Shown: positions 50,927 through 59,620 of the stretch, one piece after another
Layout of the letters: every line of letters starts with the position of its first letter
Position numbering within the stretch: position 1 is the stretch's first letter
From: an uncultured Bacilli bacterium
GTDB lineage: Bacteria; Bacillota_I; Bacilli_A; RF39; UBA660
Direction of reading: 5' to 3'
Assembly (NCBI GenBank): GCA_934097105.1
Contig: CAKONI010000002.1
Location: 1-64,000 of the forward strand
DNA: 64,000 nucleotides
Position numbers and translations under genes: made by a program
Notes under the pieces: model-generated
Seen by the model: only the letters and a program-made list of their open reading frames with translations
Database searches by the model: none
What the model was told of the DNA's origin: nothing

Positions 50927-52921
50927 ATGATGCGAGAGTTTAACTTTGTGTCAACACCAATAGTTGATATAGTAAATGATATAATTATAGATTCTGTTAT
51001 TAAAAATGCGAGTGATATTCATCTTGATCCTGCAGAAAAGTATTTGAAAATTAGGATAAGAATAGATGGGGATTTAAGAGATTATGCAATGGTGGATAAT
51101 AAGTATAAGAGAAATCTTACTACGAGAATAAAACTACTTGCGGGTATGAATATAACGGAATCTAGATTGCCTCAAGATGGTGCGATTAAAAGTGTTATAC
51201 AAGGTAAGGATTTGGATCTTCGTGTTTCTGCCCTACCTACATCTTTTGGTGAAAAAATAGTTATAAGAATTTTGGATTATTCAATGAGTTTACAAGGATT
51301 AGAAACTCTTGGTTTTACTGATGAAAATTATAATATAATACAAGAAATGGTTAGTAGTCCAAATGGAATTATTCTAATTACGGGTGCTACTGGTTCTGGT
51401 AAGAGTACTACTGTTTATTCTATGCTTCAAAAACTTAATAGAGAGGAAATTAATATAATTACGGTTGAAGATCCAGTAGAAATGAGTATTGAGGGTTTAA
51501 ACCAAGTACAAGTAAATTCGGAAATAGGACTTGATTTTGCTGCGGTACTTCGTTCTATTTTGAGGCAAGATCCGAACGTAATTCTAATTGGGGAAATTCG
51601 TGATAGTGAAACTGCTAAGATTGCTGTTAGAGCATCAATTACTGGGCATTTAGTATTGTCAACACTACATACGAATAGTTCTCTTACTACTATTGAAAGA
51701 CTTATTGATATGAATGTTGAAAGATATTTGCTTTCTTCTTCATTAAAGGGTATTGTTTCTCAAACGCTTGCTAAGAAGTTATGTCCATCTTGTAGAGTTC
51801 AAAGGAAAGCGAATGATACTGAAAAAGCAATATTTAAGAAAGTACTTGGGCAAGATGTTGAGTATATATATGAGGCTGGAAGATGTGATAATTGTCATAA
51901 TGGTTATACTGGTCGTATTGCTCTTCAAGAAGTACTTTTGATAAATGACGCTATTAGGGAGGCAATAAATCAAAATATTGATCGTGAGGAATTAAGAAGA
52001 TTGATTTATTCAAAGGGTGTAAAAACACTTCTTCAAGATGGATTAATTAAGGTTCTTGCGGGTATAACTGATTTAAAGGAAGTATTTAGATTGGTTGATT
52101 ATGATGAAAGTGATATATTGTTTAGTAACAATAGAGATGTTGATTATGCTAAGGTTAATGATGGCAGTATGCATGTTCAAGATAAAGATGCTAGTGATGT
52201 AAGTGACTCCATTAATACTGTTTCTAGTGGTGGTAATAATAATCTTAATAATTATGTTAATTCTAATAATGTGATTAGTAATGATGTTAATAATAATGCT
52301 TATGCTAGTAATGTAGTTACTACTAATAATGATTCAGTAATTAAGAATGTAGATGCTAATAATGAGACTCCTAATAATAGTTATTCTGATACTAATAATA
52401 ATGTAATTGCTACTAATAATGATTCAGCAATTAATAACGTAGATTCTAATGGTGGTGCTTCTAATACTATTGTTAATAGTAATAGTTATGCTAATGCTAG
52501 TGATAATATAGTTACTCCTAATAATGATGTTAATGCTAATATGAATAATAATGTTAATAGTGTTATTGATATAAATCCTGTTAATAATATGAGTAGTGCT
52601 AATGTTAATGATAATGTTAGTCAAAGTAATGGTACTATTAATATTCCAAATACTAGTACTAATGCTAATGTGGGTTCTACTAATTTAGAGAATAATATTA
52701 GTCCTAGTCAAGTTAATAGTAATGCTGGAACTTCTGAACAAGATAATAATATATTTAATGCAAAAGGTAACTTATTTGATGATAATGTATTTAATAATTT
52801 GAGAATTGATAATAGTCAGGCTAATAATCAAGGTACTACTGTAAATACAAGTAATTTCTATAGTAGTGATTATACTAATGATTTGCTTAATAGAATTAAT
52901 AATGGAATGAAAGATGCTTAA
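50927..52921 (+). CDS. Type II/IV secretion or pilus ATPase (GspE/PilB/ComGA family) with Asn-rich tail
   Basis: A 664-residue ATPase. The start is set at 50927 (AAAAGGGGAAA site); a GTG at 50885 in the same frame is possible. The N2 domain (ASDIHLDPAEKYLKIRIRID) precedes Walker A GATGSGKST, the Asp box ITVEDPVEMSIEGLNQVQVN, Walker B NVILIGEIRDSETA and His box TGHLVLSTLHTN. A tetracysteine zinc motif (CPSC...CDNC) follows, as in PilB/GspE. The last ~230 residues are a low-complexity Asn/Ser/Val tail with no family match. It powers pseudopilus assembly, probably with the divergent pseudopilin gene. Confidence 0.88.
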   Translation: MMREFNFVSTPIVDIVNDIIIDSVIKNASDIHLDPAEKYLKIRIRIDGDLRDYAMVDNKYKRNLTTRIKLLAGMNITESRLPQDGAIKSVIQGKDLDLRVSALPTSFGEKIVIRILDYSMSLQGLETLGFTDENYNIIQEMVSSPNGIILITGATGSGKSTTVYSMLQKLNREEINIITVEDPVEMSIEGLNQVQVNSEIGLDFAAVLRSILRQDPNVILIGEIRDSETAKIAVRASITGHLVLSTLHTNSSLTTIERLIDMNVERYLLSSSLKGIVSQTLAKKLCPSCRVQRKANDTEKAIFKKVLGQDVEYIYEAGRCDNCHNGYTGRIALQEVLLINDAIREAINQNIDREELRRLIYSKGVKTLLQDGLIKVLAGITDLKEVFRLVDYDESDILFSNNRDVDYAKVNDGSMHVQDKDASDVSDSINTVSSGGNNNLNNYVNSNNVISNDVNNNAYASNVVTTNNDSVIKNVDANNETPNNSYSDTNNNVIATNNDSAINNVDSNGGASNTIVNSNSYANASDNIVTPNNDVNANMNNNVNSVIDINPVNNMSSANVNDNVSQSNGTINIPNTSTNANVGSTNLENNISPSQVNSNAGTSEQDNNIFNAKGNLFDDNVFNNLRIDNSQANNQGTTVNTSNFYSSDYTNDLLNRINNGMKDA

Positions 52922-52960
52922 ATTAGTGTCTTTTTTTGTGTTTTCTGGGATAGCATAATA

Positions 52961-52985
52961 AAAAGTTCTTGAATTAAGAACTTTT
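52961..52985. terminator. Bidirectional terminator between the ATPase and the anchored protein
   Basis: AAAAGTTCTT (52961-52970), loop GAATT, AAGAACTTTT (52976-52985), usable by both converging genes. Confidence 0.8.
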
Positions 52986-52996
52986 GCTTTATAAAA

Positions 52997-54430
52997 TTAA
53001 TTAATATTATTTTTTCTGATAAATATACTCATACTAACTAAACTAATAAATGAGATAATACTAGTTAAAATATATAGCCCTATTCCATCATAAGTTTGCG
53101 GATTTTTAATGGTTTCAGTTTTTGCTTCTTTTTTCTTTTCTTTTTCTTTTTCTTTAGTAGTGATTGGTACTTTTTCAGTAGTTATTTTAATAATAATATC
53201 ACTGGAAATATTATTAATCATTAAATTATTATTAATAAGTGGTAAAGCGTTTTGGTCATTAACTAGTACTGATTTTAATTTATATCCGTCTTTTGCATTA
53301 ATGCTTATTTTCTTACTTTCTCCTTCTAATAGTGTAATTTCATCTTCAATGTCAACTAAACTATTATTATCTTTTACAATTTTTATAGTGTATTTAGAAA
53401 GAGTTTTTATATAGTTATAACTAGAAAGATTAAATCCATTTCCTTCATCTACTATAGTTCTGGCATCTGATCCACTTATTTCCTGACCTCCTAGTATTGC
53501 TTTGTTGTCCATTCCTATAAGTGTAGGTTCTTTTGTGAAAGATACATTGTTGACTTTAATTTCAAGTGCACTATCATCAACAATGATTGTTCCCTCTCTA
53601 CTTGTTCCTATGCCATAATTGCCACTTCCTACATAAACTTTGGAATTTTTAATTTCTACGGCGGTGTCTGAATAAATGCCTCCTGCAATACTTTCTAAAT
53701 TGAATTTAGATGAAGTAAGCCTCATTTTTCCATAACTATAAATGCTAGCGTATCCACTTTTTGCTTTAACACTTGAATTACTGATAGTAAGTGAGCCATC
53801 TCCATTTGTAGGTTCTACGTAAATTGCGTTTGATGTGTCTCTTGTGGCTTCTAAATCAAGTTTACTATCACTTATTTCCATTTTTGCGTAAGAAGAAATG
53901 GCAGATCCACTACCTTTTGCCTTTACTTTAGAACCATTTTTAATAATTAAGCCTTTGTCACTTTCAAGTGCAGTGACAGTTTCTCTAGTTGAAGTTAGAT
54001 CTAAATTAGCGCCATCAATTATAACTTTTTTACCACTAATAGATGGCCAATCAGATACTATATTTAGTTTGCCGGAACCTGTAAATATAACTTCATTACT
54101 TGATGAAATTCCGAAGTTATCTCCGGTTGCTGTTATAGTGTTTGTTCCTTTTAAAATTACTTTAATAGTGTCAGTGGTGCTAGTTAAATTAATGCCATAA
54201 TTACTACTTGCATTTAAACTAATATTTTCTAGTACTAATTCTTTAGAATTATGATTATACGTAATTGTTCCACTTCCAGCGGAAACTTTATTTTTTACGT
54301 CGGTAAGTCTTTCTCCATTAACATAAACATCATAATTGGTATCTGCATTTACATTATGTATTCCTGACATAAAAATACAAATGAATATAAATGCAAATAA
54401 ACTAAAATACTTTAATTTACTTTTTTTCAT
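52997..54430 (-). CDS. Exported beta-helix-like protein with NPQT sorting signal
   Basis: A 477-residue wall protein; the start at 54430 is set by an AGGAGATAT site and the signal peptide KYFSLFAFIFICIFMSG. Residues ~35-330 carry repeated short beta units (IIKNGSKVKAKGSGSAISSY, KMRLTSSKFNLESIAGGIYS) like right-handed beta-helix or carbohydrate-binding domains. A second ~90-residue domain with a Lys-rich linker follows. The C-terminus has NPQTYDG, a hydrophobic helix and RKNN, an NPQT-type (class B-like) sortase signal. Long in-frame codons upstream of 54430 lack any start signal. Confidence 0.75.
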   Translation of the reverse strand: MKKSKLKYFSLFAFIFICIFMSGIHNVNADTNYDVYVNGERLTDVKNKVSAGSGTITYNHNSKELVLENISLNASSNYGINLTSTTDTIKVILKGTNTITATGDNFGISSSNEVIFTGSGKLNIVSDWPSISGKKVIIDGANLDLTSTRETVTALESDKGLIIKNGSKVKAKGSGSAISSYAKMEISDSKLDLEATRDTSNAIYVEPTNGDGSLTISNSSVKAKSGYASIYSYGKMRLTSSKFNLESIAGGIYSDTAVEIKNSKVYVGSGNYGIGTSREGTIIVDDSALEIKVNNVSFTKEPTLIGMDNKAILGGQEISGSDARTIVDEGNGFNLSSYNYIKTLSKYTIKIVKDNNSLVDIEDEITLLEGESKKISINAKDGYKLKSVLVNDQNALPLINNNLMINNISSDIIIKITTEKVPITTKEKEKEKKKEAKTETIKNPQTYDGIGLYILTSIISFISLVSMSIFIRKNNIN

Positions 54431-54503
54431 TATATCTCCTCCACTTACATGATAACATAAATATTTTTTATTTAATATATGAAAAAAGACATGTGAAAAC
54501 CAT

Positions 54504-54533
54504 AAAAAAGCATGACTTAAGTCATGCTTTTTT
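54504..54533 (-). terminator. Terminator of the MarR/ABC exporter operon
   Basis: A perfect 30-base palindrome with the core GCATGACTTAAGTCATGC, flanked by A and T runs, between the two minus-strand genes. It also can end plus-strand transcription. Confidence 0.85.
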
Positions 54534-54551
54534 GATATTTTTAATTTATAT

Positions 54552-56339
54552 TTATTCCATTTTTTCAAATTGAGAATTGTATAGTTCAGCATAGAATCCT
54601 TTTTTCTTTAGTAGTTCTTCATGATTTCCTTGTTCTATGATACTTCCCTCTTTCATTACTAGGATGATATCCGCATTTTTTATTGTTGATAATCTATGAG
54701 CGATGATAAATGATGTTTTCCCATGGGTTAATTTATCCATTGCATTTTGTACTAGTTCTTCTGTTCTAGTATCTACGCTGCTTGTTGCTTCATCTAGTAT
54801 CAAGAATGGTTTATCTTCTAACATGGCTCTTGCTATGGTAAGAAGTTGTTTTTGTCCACCTGAGAGGGATTCTACTTCATTAAGAACTGTGTCATATCCT
54901 TTTGATAGAGATTTTATATAATGATCTAGCCCTACTACTTTGCATACTTCTTTTACTTTTTCATCTTTTATATTTTTATTATTGTATTTGATGTTTTCTG
55001 TTATTGTTCCGTTAAATACCCATGTATCTTGAAGTACCATTGTAAATAAATCATGGACATTTTTTCTGGTTAGATCATGGATGGAAATGCCATCTATTAA
55101 TATATCTCCTTTTTTTATGTCATAAAATTTCATAAGTAAATTTACCATGGTAGTTTTACCGGCACCGGTGGGTCCTACTATAGCGATTTTGTTACCTGCT
55201 TTTGCTTTTAGGGAGAAGTTTTTGATGATTGTTTTATCTTCATCGTACCCAAATTCTATATTCTTAAATTCTATATTCCCTTTGGCATCTTCTTTTTTTA
55301 GTACTTTCATGTCTTTTTCTTCGCTCATTTCCTCTTCTTCTAGAAATGTGAATACTCTATAAGATGCTGCGCTGGTTGATTGAAGTGATGTCATGGCTTG
55401 GGCTATTTGAGTAAGTGGATTTGTAAATAATCTAATATAAATCATAAATGCTACGATTACTCCGAAAGATATTTTGTTATCTATTACTAGGAGTGCTCCG
55501 ACAACACAGACTGCAACGTAACCGAAGTTTCCTATAAATGACATGATCGGTGGCATAAGGCCTGAAAGGAACTGACTTTTTCTATTACTTTTGTATAGTT
55601 TTTCGTTTATTTCATCGAATTTTTTTTCTTCTAAATCCATGGCGTTATATACTTTTACGATGTTGTGTCCTCCATATACTTCTTCTATATGACCGTTTAG
55701 TTCTCCTAGTTGTTTTTGTTGCTCATTAAAGTATTTTTGGGAATTTTTAAGTATTATTCCCATGATGATAAAGCCTATGATGCTTGCTCCAATTGCGGTA
55801 AATGCCATGGTTACGTCTGTTACGAACATCATGATTAAGGCTCCTAGGAAAAGGGTTATTGAACTAACTAGATTTCCTAGACTTTGATTAAGTGTTTGAG
55901 CGATGGTATCTACGTCGTTTGTAACTCTAGATAGGACATCACCGTAACTGTTTTTATCAAAATATTTAAGGGGCAATTTATTTATTTTTTCTGATATTTC
56001 GTTTCTAAGGCTATTAGCACATCTATTAGTAACAATAGCCATGATGAAGCCTTGAATATAACTGAAGATGGCTCCAAGGCCGTAGATGATTGCTAAAAAT
56101 ATTCCGATGTCTTTGATTTTATCAAGGTCTATTCCTGTTGTTAGGCCTTTTGTTATTGTGTCTGTGATGTCACTTAGTTTATCTGGTCCGATTATTGAAA
56201 ATATTGATGAGATAACTGCTAAAATAAGTGCTGGAATAATTAGAGGTAAATATTTTTTTATGTAGTTAAATAGTTTGCCAAGTGAAACTTTCAAACTTGT
56301 TTTGTTTTCATTATCTTTACTTGTTTTCTTCTTAGACAT
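54552..56339 (-). CDS. ABC exporter half-transporter (catalytic subunit)
   Basis: A 595-residue type-I ABC exporter: six membrane helices (residues ~30-310) then the ATPase domain with Walker A VGPTGAGKTT, LSGGQKQLLT signature and Walker B LILDEATSSVD with the catalytic Glu. It overlaps the partner gene by 8 bases. The partner lacks this Glu, so the pair should form a heterodimeric multidrug- or lipid-type exporter of the LmrCD/BmrCD kind. Under likely control of the MarR regulator at 58080-58502. Confidence 0.88.
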   Translation of the reverse strand: MSKKKTSKDNENKTSLKVSLGKLFNYIKKYLPLIIPALILAVISSIFSIIGPDKLSDITDTITKGLTTGIDLDKIKDIGIFLAIIYGLGAIFSYIQGFIMAIVTNRCANSLRNEISEKINKLPLKYFDKNSYGDVLSRVTNDVDTIAQTLNQSLGNLVSSITLFLGALIMMFVTDVTMAFTAIGASIIGFIIMGIILKNSQKYFNEQQKQLGELNGHIEEVYGGHNIVKVYNAMDLEEKKFDEINEKLYKSNRKSQFLSGLMPPIMSFIGNFGYVAVCVVGALLVIDNKISFGVIVAFMIYIRLFTNPLTQIAQAMTSLQSTSAASYRVFTFLEEEEMSEEKDMKVLKKEDAKGNIEFKNIEFGYDEDKTIIKNFSLKAKAGNKIAIVGPTGAGKTTMVNLLMKFYDIKKGDILIDGISIHDLTRKNVHDLFTMVLQDTWVFNGTITENIKYNNKNIKDEKVKEVCKVVGLDHYIKSLSKGYDTVLNEVESLSGGQKQLLTIARAMLEDKPFLILDEATSSVDTRTEELVQNAMDKLTHGKTSFIIAHRLSTIKNADIILVMKEGSIIEQGNHEELLKKKGFYAELYNSQFEKME

Positions 56340-58086
56340 TTTCTATTTCCTCCTCTCCGAGCTGAGAAAGTGCTATTTCTTTATAACCTGGACATGTTTT
56401 TATAAGGGTTTTATGGGTGCCACTTCCTACTATTTTTCCATCTTCTATTAAGAAGATTTGATCTGCATCTTTTATGGTTCCTATTCTTTGGGCTACTATT
56501 AAGACTGTTGCATCTTTAACATAGTTTTTGAGTTGTTTTCTTAATGTGAAATCAGTCTTATAGTCAAGTGCACTGAAAGAATCATCAAATATATATATTT
56601 CAGGATTTCTTGCAATGGCACGGGCTATGGAAAGTCTTTGTTTTTGCCCTCCGCTTAGGTTGGTACCGCCTTCTGCTAGTTTGAAGTTATATCCTTCAGA
56701 AATTTTAGAGATAAATTCTTCGGCTTGAGCAACGCTTATTGCTTTGGAAATATTTTCTTTTGGTATTTTTTTATTATTTTTTTTACCGAAGGAAATGTTT
56801 TCTGAAATAGTGCCTCTAAACATGATGGCTTTTTGGGATACATACCCTATTTTATCGTATAGGTTTTCTTCTTTATATTCTTTTACGTTTATGCCGTCTA
56901 CTAAGACTTCTCCGGATGTTGCATCGTAGAATCTTGGTATTAAATTGATTATGGTACTTTTACCGCTTCCTGTTCTTCCGATGAATGCTATTGTTTGTCC
57001 TTTTTTTACTTTGAATGAGATATTTTCAAGCATGTATTCTTCGGCATCTGGGTATTTAAATGAAACATTTTTAAATTCTATTGTTCCTGTTTCTTTTGAT
57101 GATGTTAGGTTGCCACTTTTGATGCTACTTTCAGTATCTAAAATTTCAAGTATTCTTTTTCCTGCGACGCTTGCTCTAGGATATAGAATAAATATCATAG
57201 TAAGCATCATGAAAGCAATAACTACTTGCATTGCGTAGGCTGAGAATACTACCATGTCACTGAAAAGTCCTATTTTATCCATCATACTTGCTCTTTCTAT
57301 TAGGTAGGCTCCGATAAAATATATTGAAAGTGATAATCCTGACATTATAAGTGTCATGACTGGGCTCATTAAAGCCATTAGTTTGGCTGTGAAACTGTAT
57401 GTGCTGGTAAGTTCATCATTAGCGTTGTCGAATTTATTTTGTTGATAGTTTTCTGCATTGAAAGCACGTACTACTCTTATACCGGTAAGATTTTCTCTGG
57501 TGATTCTATTAAGGTTGTCGGTAAGCCATTGGATTTTTTTAAATTTAGGTAAGGCAATGAGAACAAGGACTAGTATTAGAATAAGTAGGACTACAATAGC
57601 ACAACCGGTTGCTAGTGTCCACTCGAAACTTTTTCCAAGTATTTTAGTTATTGCCCAAATGGCCATGATTGGGGCTTTAATCATTACTTGAAGTCCCATG
57701 GATATAAGCATTCCAACTTGGGTAACGTCGTTTGTTGTTCTTGTTATTAAACTACTAGTAGAAAAATTCTTAATTTCTTCCATTCCAAAAGATCCTATTT
57801 TTGAGAATATATCTTTACGTAAGTTTTTGGAAAATGATGCAGCGATATATGAGGCAAAATAGCCTACTATTACTGAAGAAAGCAAACTTCCAAAGGCACA
57901 TAGGACCATGTAACTGCCTGGTTTTAAAACATCTTTTATTGTACCGCCAGATTGAACATATTTAGTAATTTCGTTCATGTAGTCAGGTATTTTTAAATCT
58001 AAATAGACTTGAAATGCTACAAAGGCAATACTTATAAATACAAGAAGTACTTGTTTTTTAGTAAGTTTTTTTATTAATTTTAACAT
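56332..58086 (-). CDS. ABC exporter half-transporter (degenerate-site subunit)
   Basis: A 584-residue partner of the next gene, six membrane helices (~15-300), then Walker A GRTGSGKSTI, LSGGQKQRLS signature, and Walker B IYIFDDSFSALD, in which Ser takes the place of the catalytic Glu. That change marks the degenerate ATP site of heterodimeric exporters such as BmrC. It overlaps both neighbours (8 and 7 bases), showing a three-gene operon marR-ABC-ABC. Confidence 0.88.
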   Translation of the reverse strand: MLKLIKKLTKKQVLLVFISIAFVAFQVYLDLKIPDYMNEITKYVQSGGTIKDVLKPGSYMVLCAFGSLLSSVIVGYFASYIAASFSKNLRKDIFSKIGSFGMEEIKNFSTSSLITRTTNDVTQVGMLISMGLQVMIKAPIMAIWAITKILGKSFEWTLATGCAIVVLLILILVLVLIALPKFKKIQWLTDNLNRITRENLTGIRVVRAFNAENYQQNKFDNANDELTSTYSFTAKLMALMSPVMTLIMSGLSLSIYFIGAYLIERASMMDKIGLFSDMVVFSAYAMQVVIAFMMLTMIFILYPRASVAGKRILEILDTESSIKSGNLTSSKETGTIEFKNVSFKYPDAEEYMLENISFKVKKGQTIAFIGRTGSGKSTIINLIPRFYDATSGEVLVDGINVKEYKEENLYDKIGYVSQKAIMFRGTISENISFGKKNNKKIPKENISKAISVAQAEEFISKISEGYNFKLAEGGTNLSGGQKQRLSIARAIARNPEIYIFDDSFSALDYKTDFTLRKQLKNYVKDATVLIVAQRIGTIKDADQIFLIEDGKIVGSGTHKTLIKTCPGYKEIALSQLGEEEIENV

Positions 58087-58502
58087 AAATCATCCTCCAT
58101 ATTATTTTCGATTTTTTTAAGAACATTAAAGAAAACTTTTCTTTCGTCTGGTGTAATGCCACTGAAAAGATGTTTTTCTACTTTACTAATTATTCCTTTA
58201 AATTTTTCTAATGATAATAATCCTTGTGGTGAAATAGTAATTTTTCTCTTTCGTTTATCATCACATGAAGAAAATCTTTCGATTAGAGAGTTTTTTTCCA
58301 TAACTTTTAAAATTTCTGTTGTAGTTGATCTTCTGATGTGTAATAGTTTTTCGATATCTTTTTGATAAACATCTTCTGGGTTGTTATTAATGTACTCTAA
58401 AATATAAATTTGAATACTGGTCAAATTTCCTAGTCTTTTATCAACATGTCTTTTTATTAGATTACATGTGTTTCTAAATGATACTATTAATTGGTTCTCC
58501 AT
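58080..58502 (-). CDS. MarR-family transcriptional regulator
   Basis: A 140-residue winged-helix protein. Start at 58502 (AAAGGAGTG site) rather than an ATG at 58511. The DNA-binding part has YQKDIEKLLHIRRSTTTEIL and the wing SCDDKRKRKITISPQG, both typical of MarR. A perfect 16-base palindrome sits between its promoter and ribosome site, the likely operator, so it probably represses its own operon with the two ABC exporter subunits until an exported compound is bound. Confidence 0.88.
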   Translation of the reverse strand: MENQLIVSFRNTCNLIKRHVDKRLGNLTSIQIYILEYINNNPEDVYQKDIEKLLHIRRSTTTEILKVMEKNSLIERFSSCDDKRKRKITISPQGLLSLEKFKGIISKVEKHLFSGITPDERKVFFNVLKKIENNMEDDLC

Positions 58503-58516
58503 AAAAAACACTCCTT

Positions 58517-58560
58517 TGTTAGTGCACTAACATTATATGTTTTTAAAAAAGTAAAGTCAA
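58517..58560 (-). promoter_or_regulatory. Promoter and MarR-type operator of the exporter operon
   Basis: Minus-strand TTGACT (58555-58560), exactly 17 bases, TATAAT (58532-58537). Immediately downstream is the perfect palindrome TGTTAGTGCACTAACA (58517-58532), overlapping the -10 edge and the start of the transcript, ideal for repression. Confidence 0.75.
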
Positions 58561-58584
58561 CAAATTTCACGAAAATTTCATAAT

Positions 58585-58615
58585 AAAAACTGTAATCATT
58601 ATGGCTACAGTTTTT
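58585..58615 (-). terminator. Terminator of the 58627-59175 gene
   Basis: AAAAACTGTA (58585-58594) pairs with TACAGTTTTT (58606-58615) around an 11-base loop. Confidence 0.6.
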
Positions 58616-58626
58616 TTAAATAATAA

Positions 58627-59175
58627 TTATTTTGGTCTTTTTCTGGTTTTTTTATACTTATTAAAATCAATGACTTCGGTTTCGTATAAATCAAATTCTT
58701 CATTGAACAGAATTTTTAATTCATAGACATAGTTGTGAATAGTGAAAATAATTTTTCTTAGGGCATATACTTCGTCTCTTTTTATGGTTTCTTTATCTAA
58801 TTTTTTCTTAAGTAGGTTGGCGTATCCTTTGAAGTCTACGTCAATAATGTCTTTATATTTATTAGAAATTCTATCAAATTCTTCTAAAAGTGTACTTATT
58901 TTTATGAAGTCTTCTAGGTGAGCCGTTTGATCATCACAATCTAGATATACATTTTTATCATCTAATACTTGGGCTATATTATCTGTTTCAATGTCATAGA
59001 ATGATTCATAGATATTGTCTTCTAATTCTATGAAATTTCCAGTTTTTTCATAAATTTTAGGAATTTCCAATTTATTGTATATATAATCATCTTCATCATA
59101 TAATTCTACTACGCACATACAAACATAAAGATTATCAGTTTTTACTTTTTTATTATTCATATTAATTCTATCCAT
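58627..59175 (-). CDS. Unknown acidic cytosolic protein
   Basis: A 182-residue soluble protein rich in Asp and Glu in the first half (LYDEDDYIYNKLEIPK, VLDDKNVYLDCDDQTAH) and helical in the second (HNYVYELKILFNEEFDLYE). The start at 59175 has a GGGGGAA site; the hydrophobic extension from 59244 reads through the ribosome site region and is not used. I recognise no family. It lies downstream of two small spore-type genes and could be co-expressed with them. Confidence 0.55.
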   Translation of the reverse strand: MDRINMNNKKVKTDNLYVCMCVVELYDEDDYIYNKLEIPKIYEKTGNFIELEDNIYESFYDIETDNIAQVLDDKNVYLDCDDQTAHLEDFIKISTLLEEFDRISNKYKDIIDVDFKGYANLLKKKLDKETIKRDEVYALRKIIFTIHNYVYELKILFNEEFDLYETEVIDFNKYKKTRKRPK

Positions 59176-59257
59176 ATTAATTCCCCCAGACATAGGAAAT
59201 ATTTTAACACAAATTGCTATTAAAAGCAAAAGAAAAATAGCCATACGACTATTTATC

Positions 59258-59389
59258 TTAATAACCTCTAAAAGAGCCTAAAATTATTACTAACAATATG
59301 TAAAGTACAACGGCGATTAGAAGTCCTGATGATCTATTTGGACATGTTGTAACAGTACTTATTGTTTCTTCTTTACAAGTATTATTCAT
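59258..59389 (-). CDS. 43-residue YjcZ-like small membrane protein
   Basis: A short gene with a good GGAGGTG site before ATG at 59387-59389. The C-terminal part SSGLLIAVVLYILLVIILGS resembles the hydrophobic segment of YjcZ-type sporulation proteins (ALIVVLFILLIIVG). The first ~22 residues are longer than usual and contain two Cys. It follows the 25-residue YjcZ-like gene by 16 bases. Role in spores unknown. Confidence 0.6.
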   Translation of the reverse strand: MNNTCKEETISTVTTCPNRSSGLLIAVVLYILLVIILGSFRGY

Positions 59390-59405
59390 TCTTTTTGCAC
59401 CTCCT

Positions 59406-59483
59406 TTAAATCCAAGCACCTAGTATAATTATTAGTAAGATAAATAATACTAAAACAATTGCAGATGATGAAACACAATTCAT
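59406..59483 (-). CDS. 25-residue YjcZ-family sporulation protein
   Basis: ATG at 59481-59483 after AAGGAGGAATAT. The peptide MNCVSSSAIVLVLFILLIII ends LGAWI and matches the YjcZ family, tiny single-helix proteins made during sporulation in Bacillus. A sigma-K-like promoter lies upstream (59514-59542). It forms a tandem with the 59258-59389 gene. Confidence 0.7.
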   Translation of the reverse strand: MNCVSSSAIVLVLFILLIIILGAWI

Positions 59484-59513
59484 ATATATTCCTCCTTTTT
59501 TCTTATTCTAGAT

Positions 59514-59542
59514 TATTTTATGGCAAATAGGTAATTTTTGTG
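59514..59542 (-). promoter_or_regulatory. Possible sigma-K-type promoter of the YjcZ-like genes
   Basis: Minus-strand CATAAAATA (59514-59522) fits the mother-cell -10 CATAnnnTA, with AC (59540-59541) 17 bases upstream as the -35 core. Short motifs, so only tentative. Confidence 0.4.
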
Positions 59543-59620
59543 AATATATATGCCCTACTTCTTGTAAATAACTTTATTTTTTGTTATGATATATATGTAG
59601 TTTTTTAGAAGGAGGATAAA

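Noticed and set aside
52424..52624. Minus-strand Ile/Asn/Thr-rich frame
   Set aside because: It is the complement of the Asn-rich tail of the GspE/PilB-type gene.
54431..54592. N-terminal extension of the NPQT-anchored protein
   Set aside because: It crosses the terminator at 54504-54533, has no ribosome site, and a proper signal peptide and site exist at 54430.
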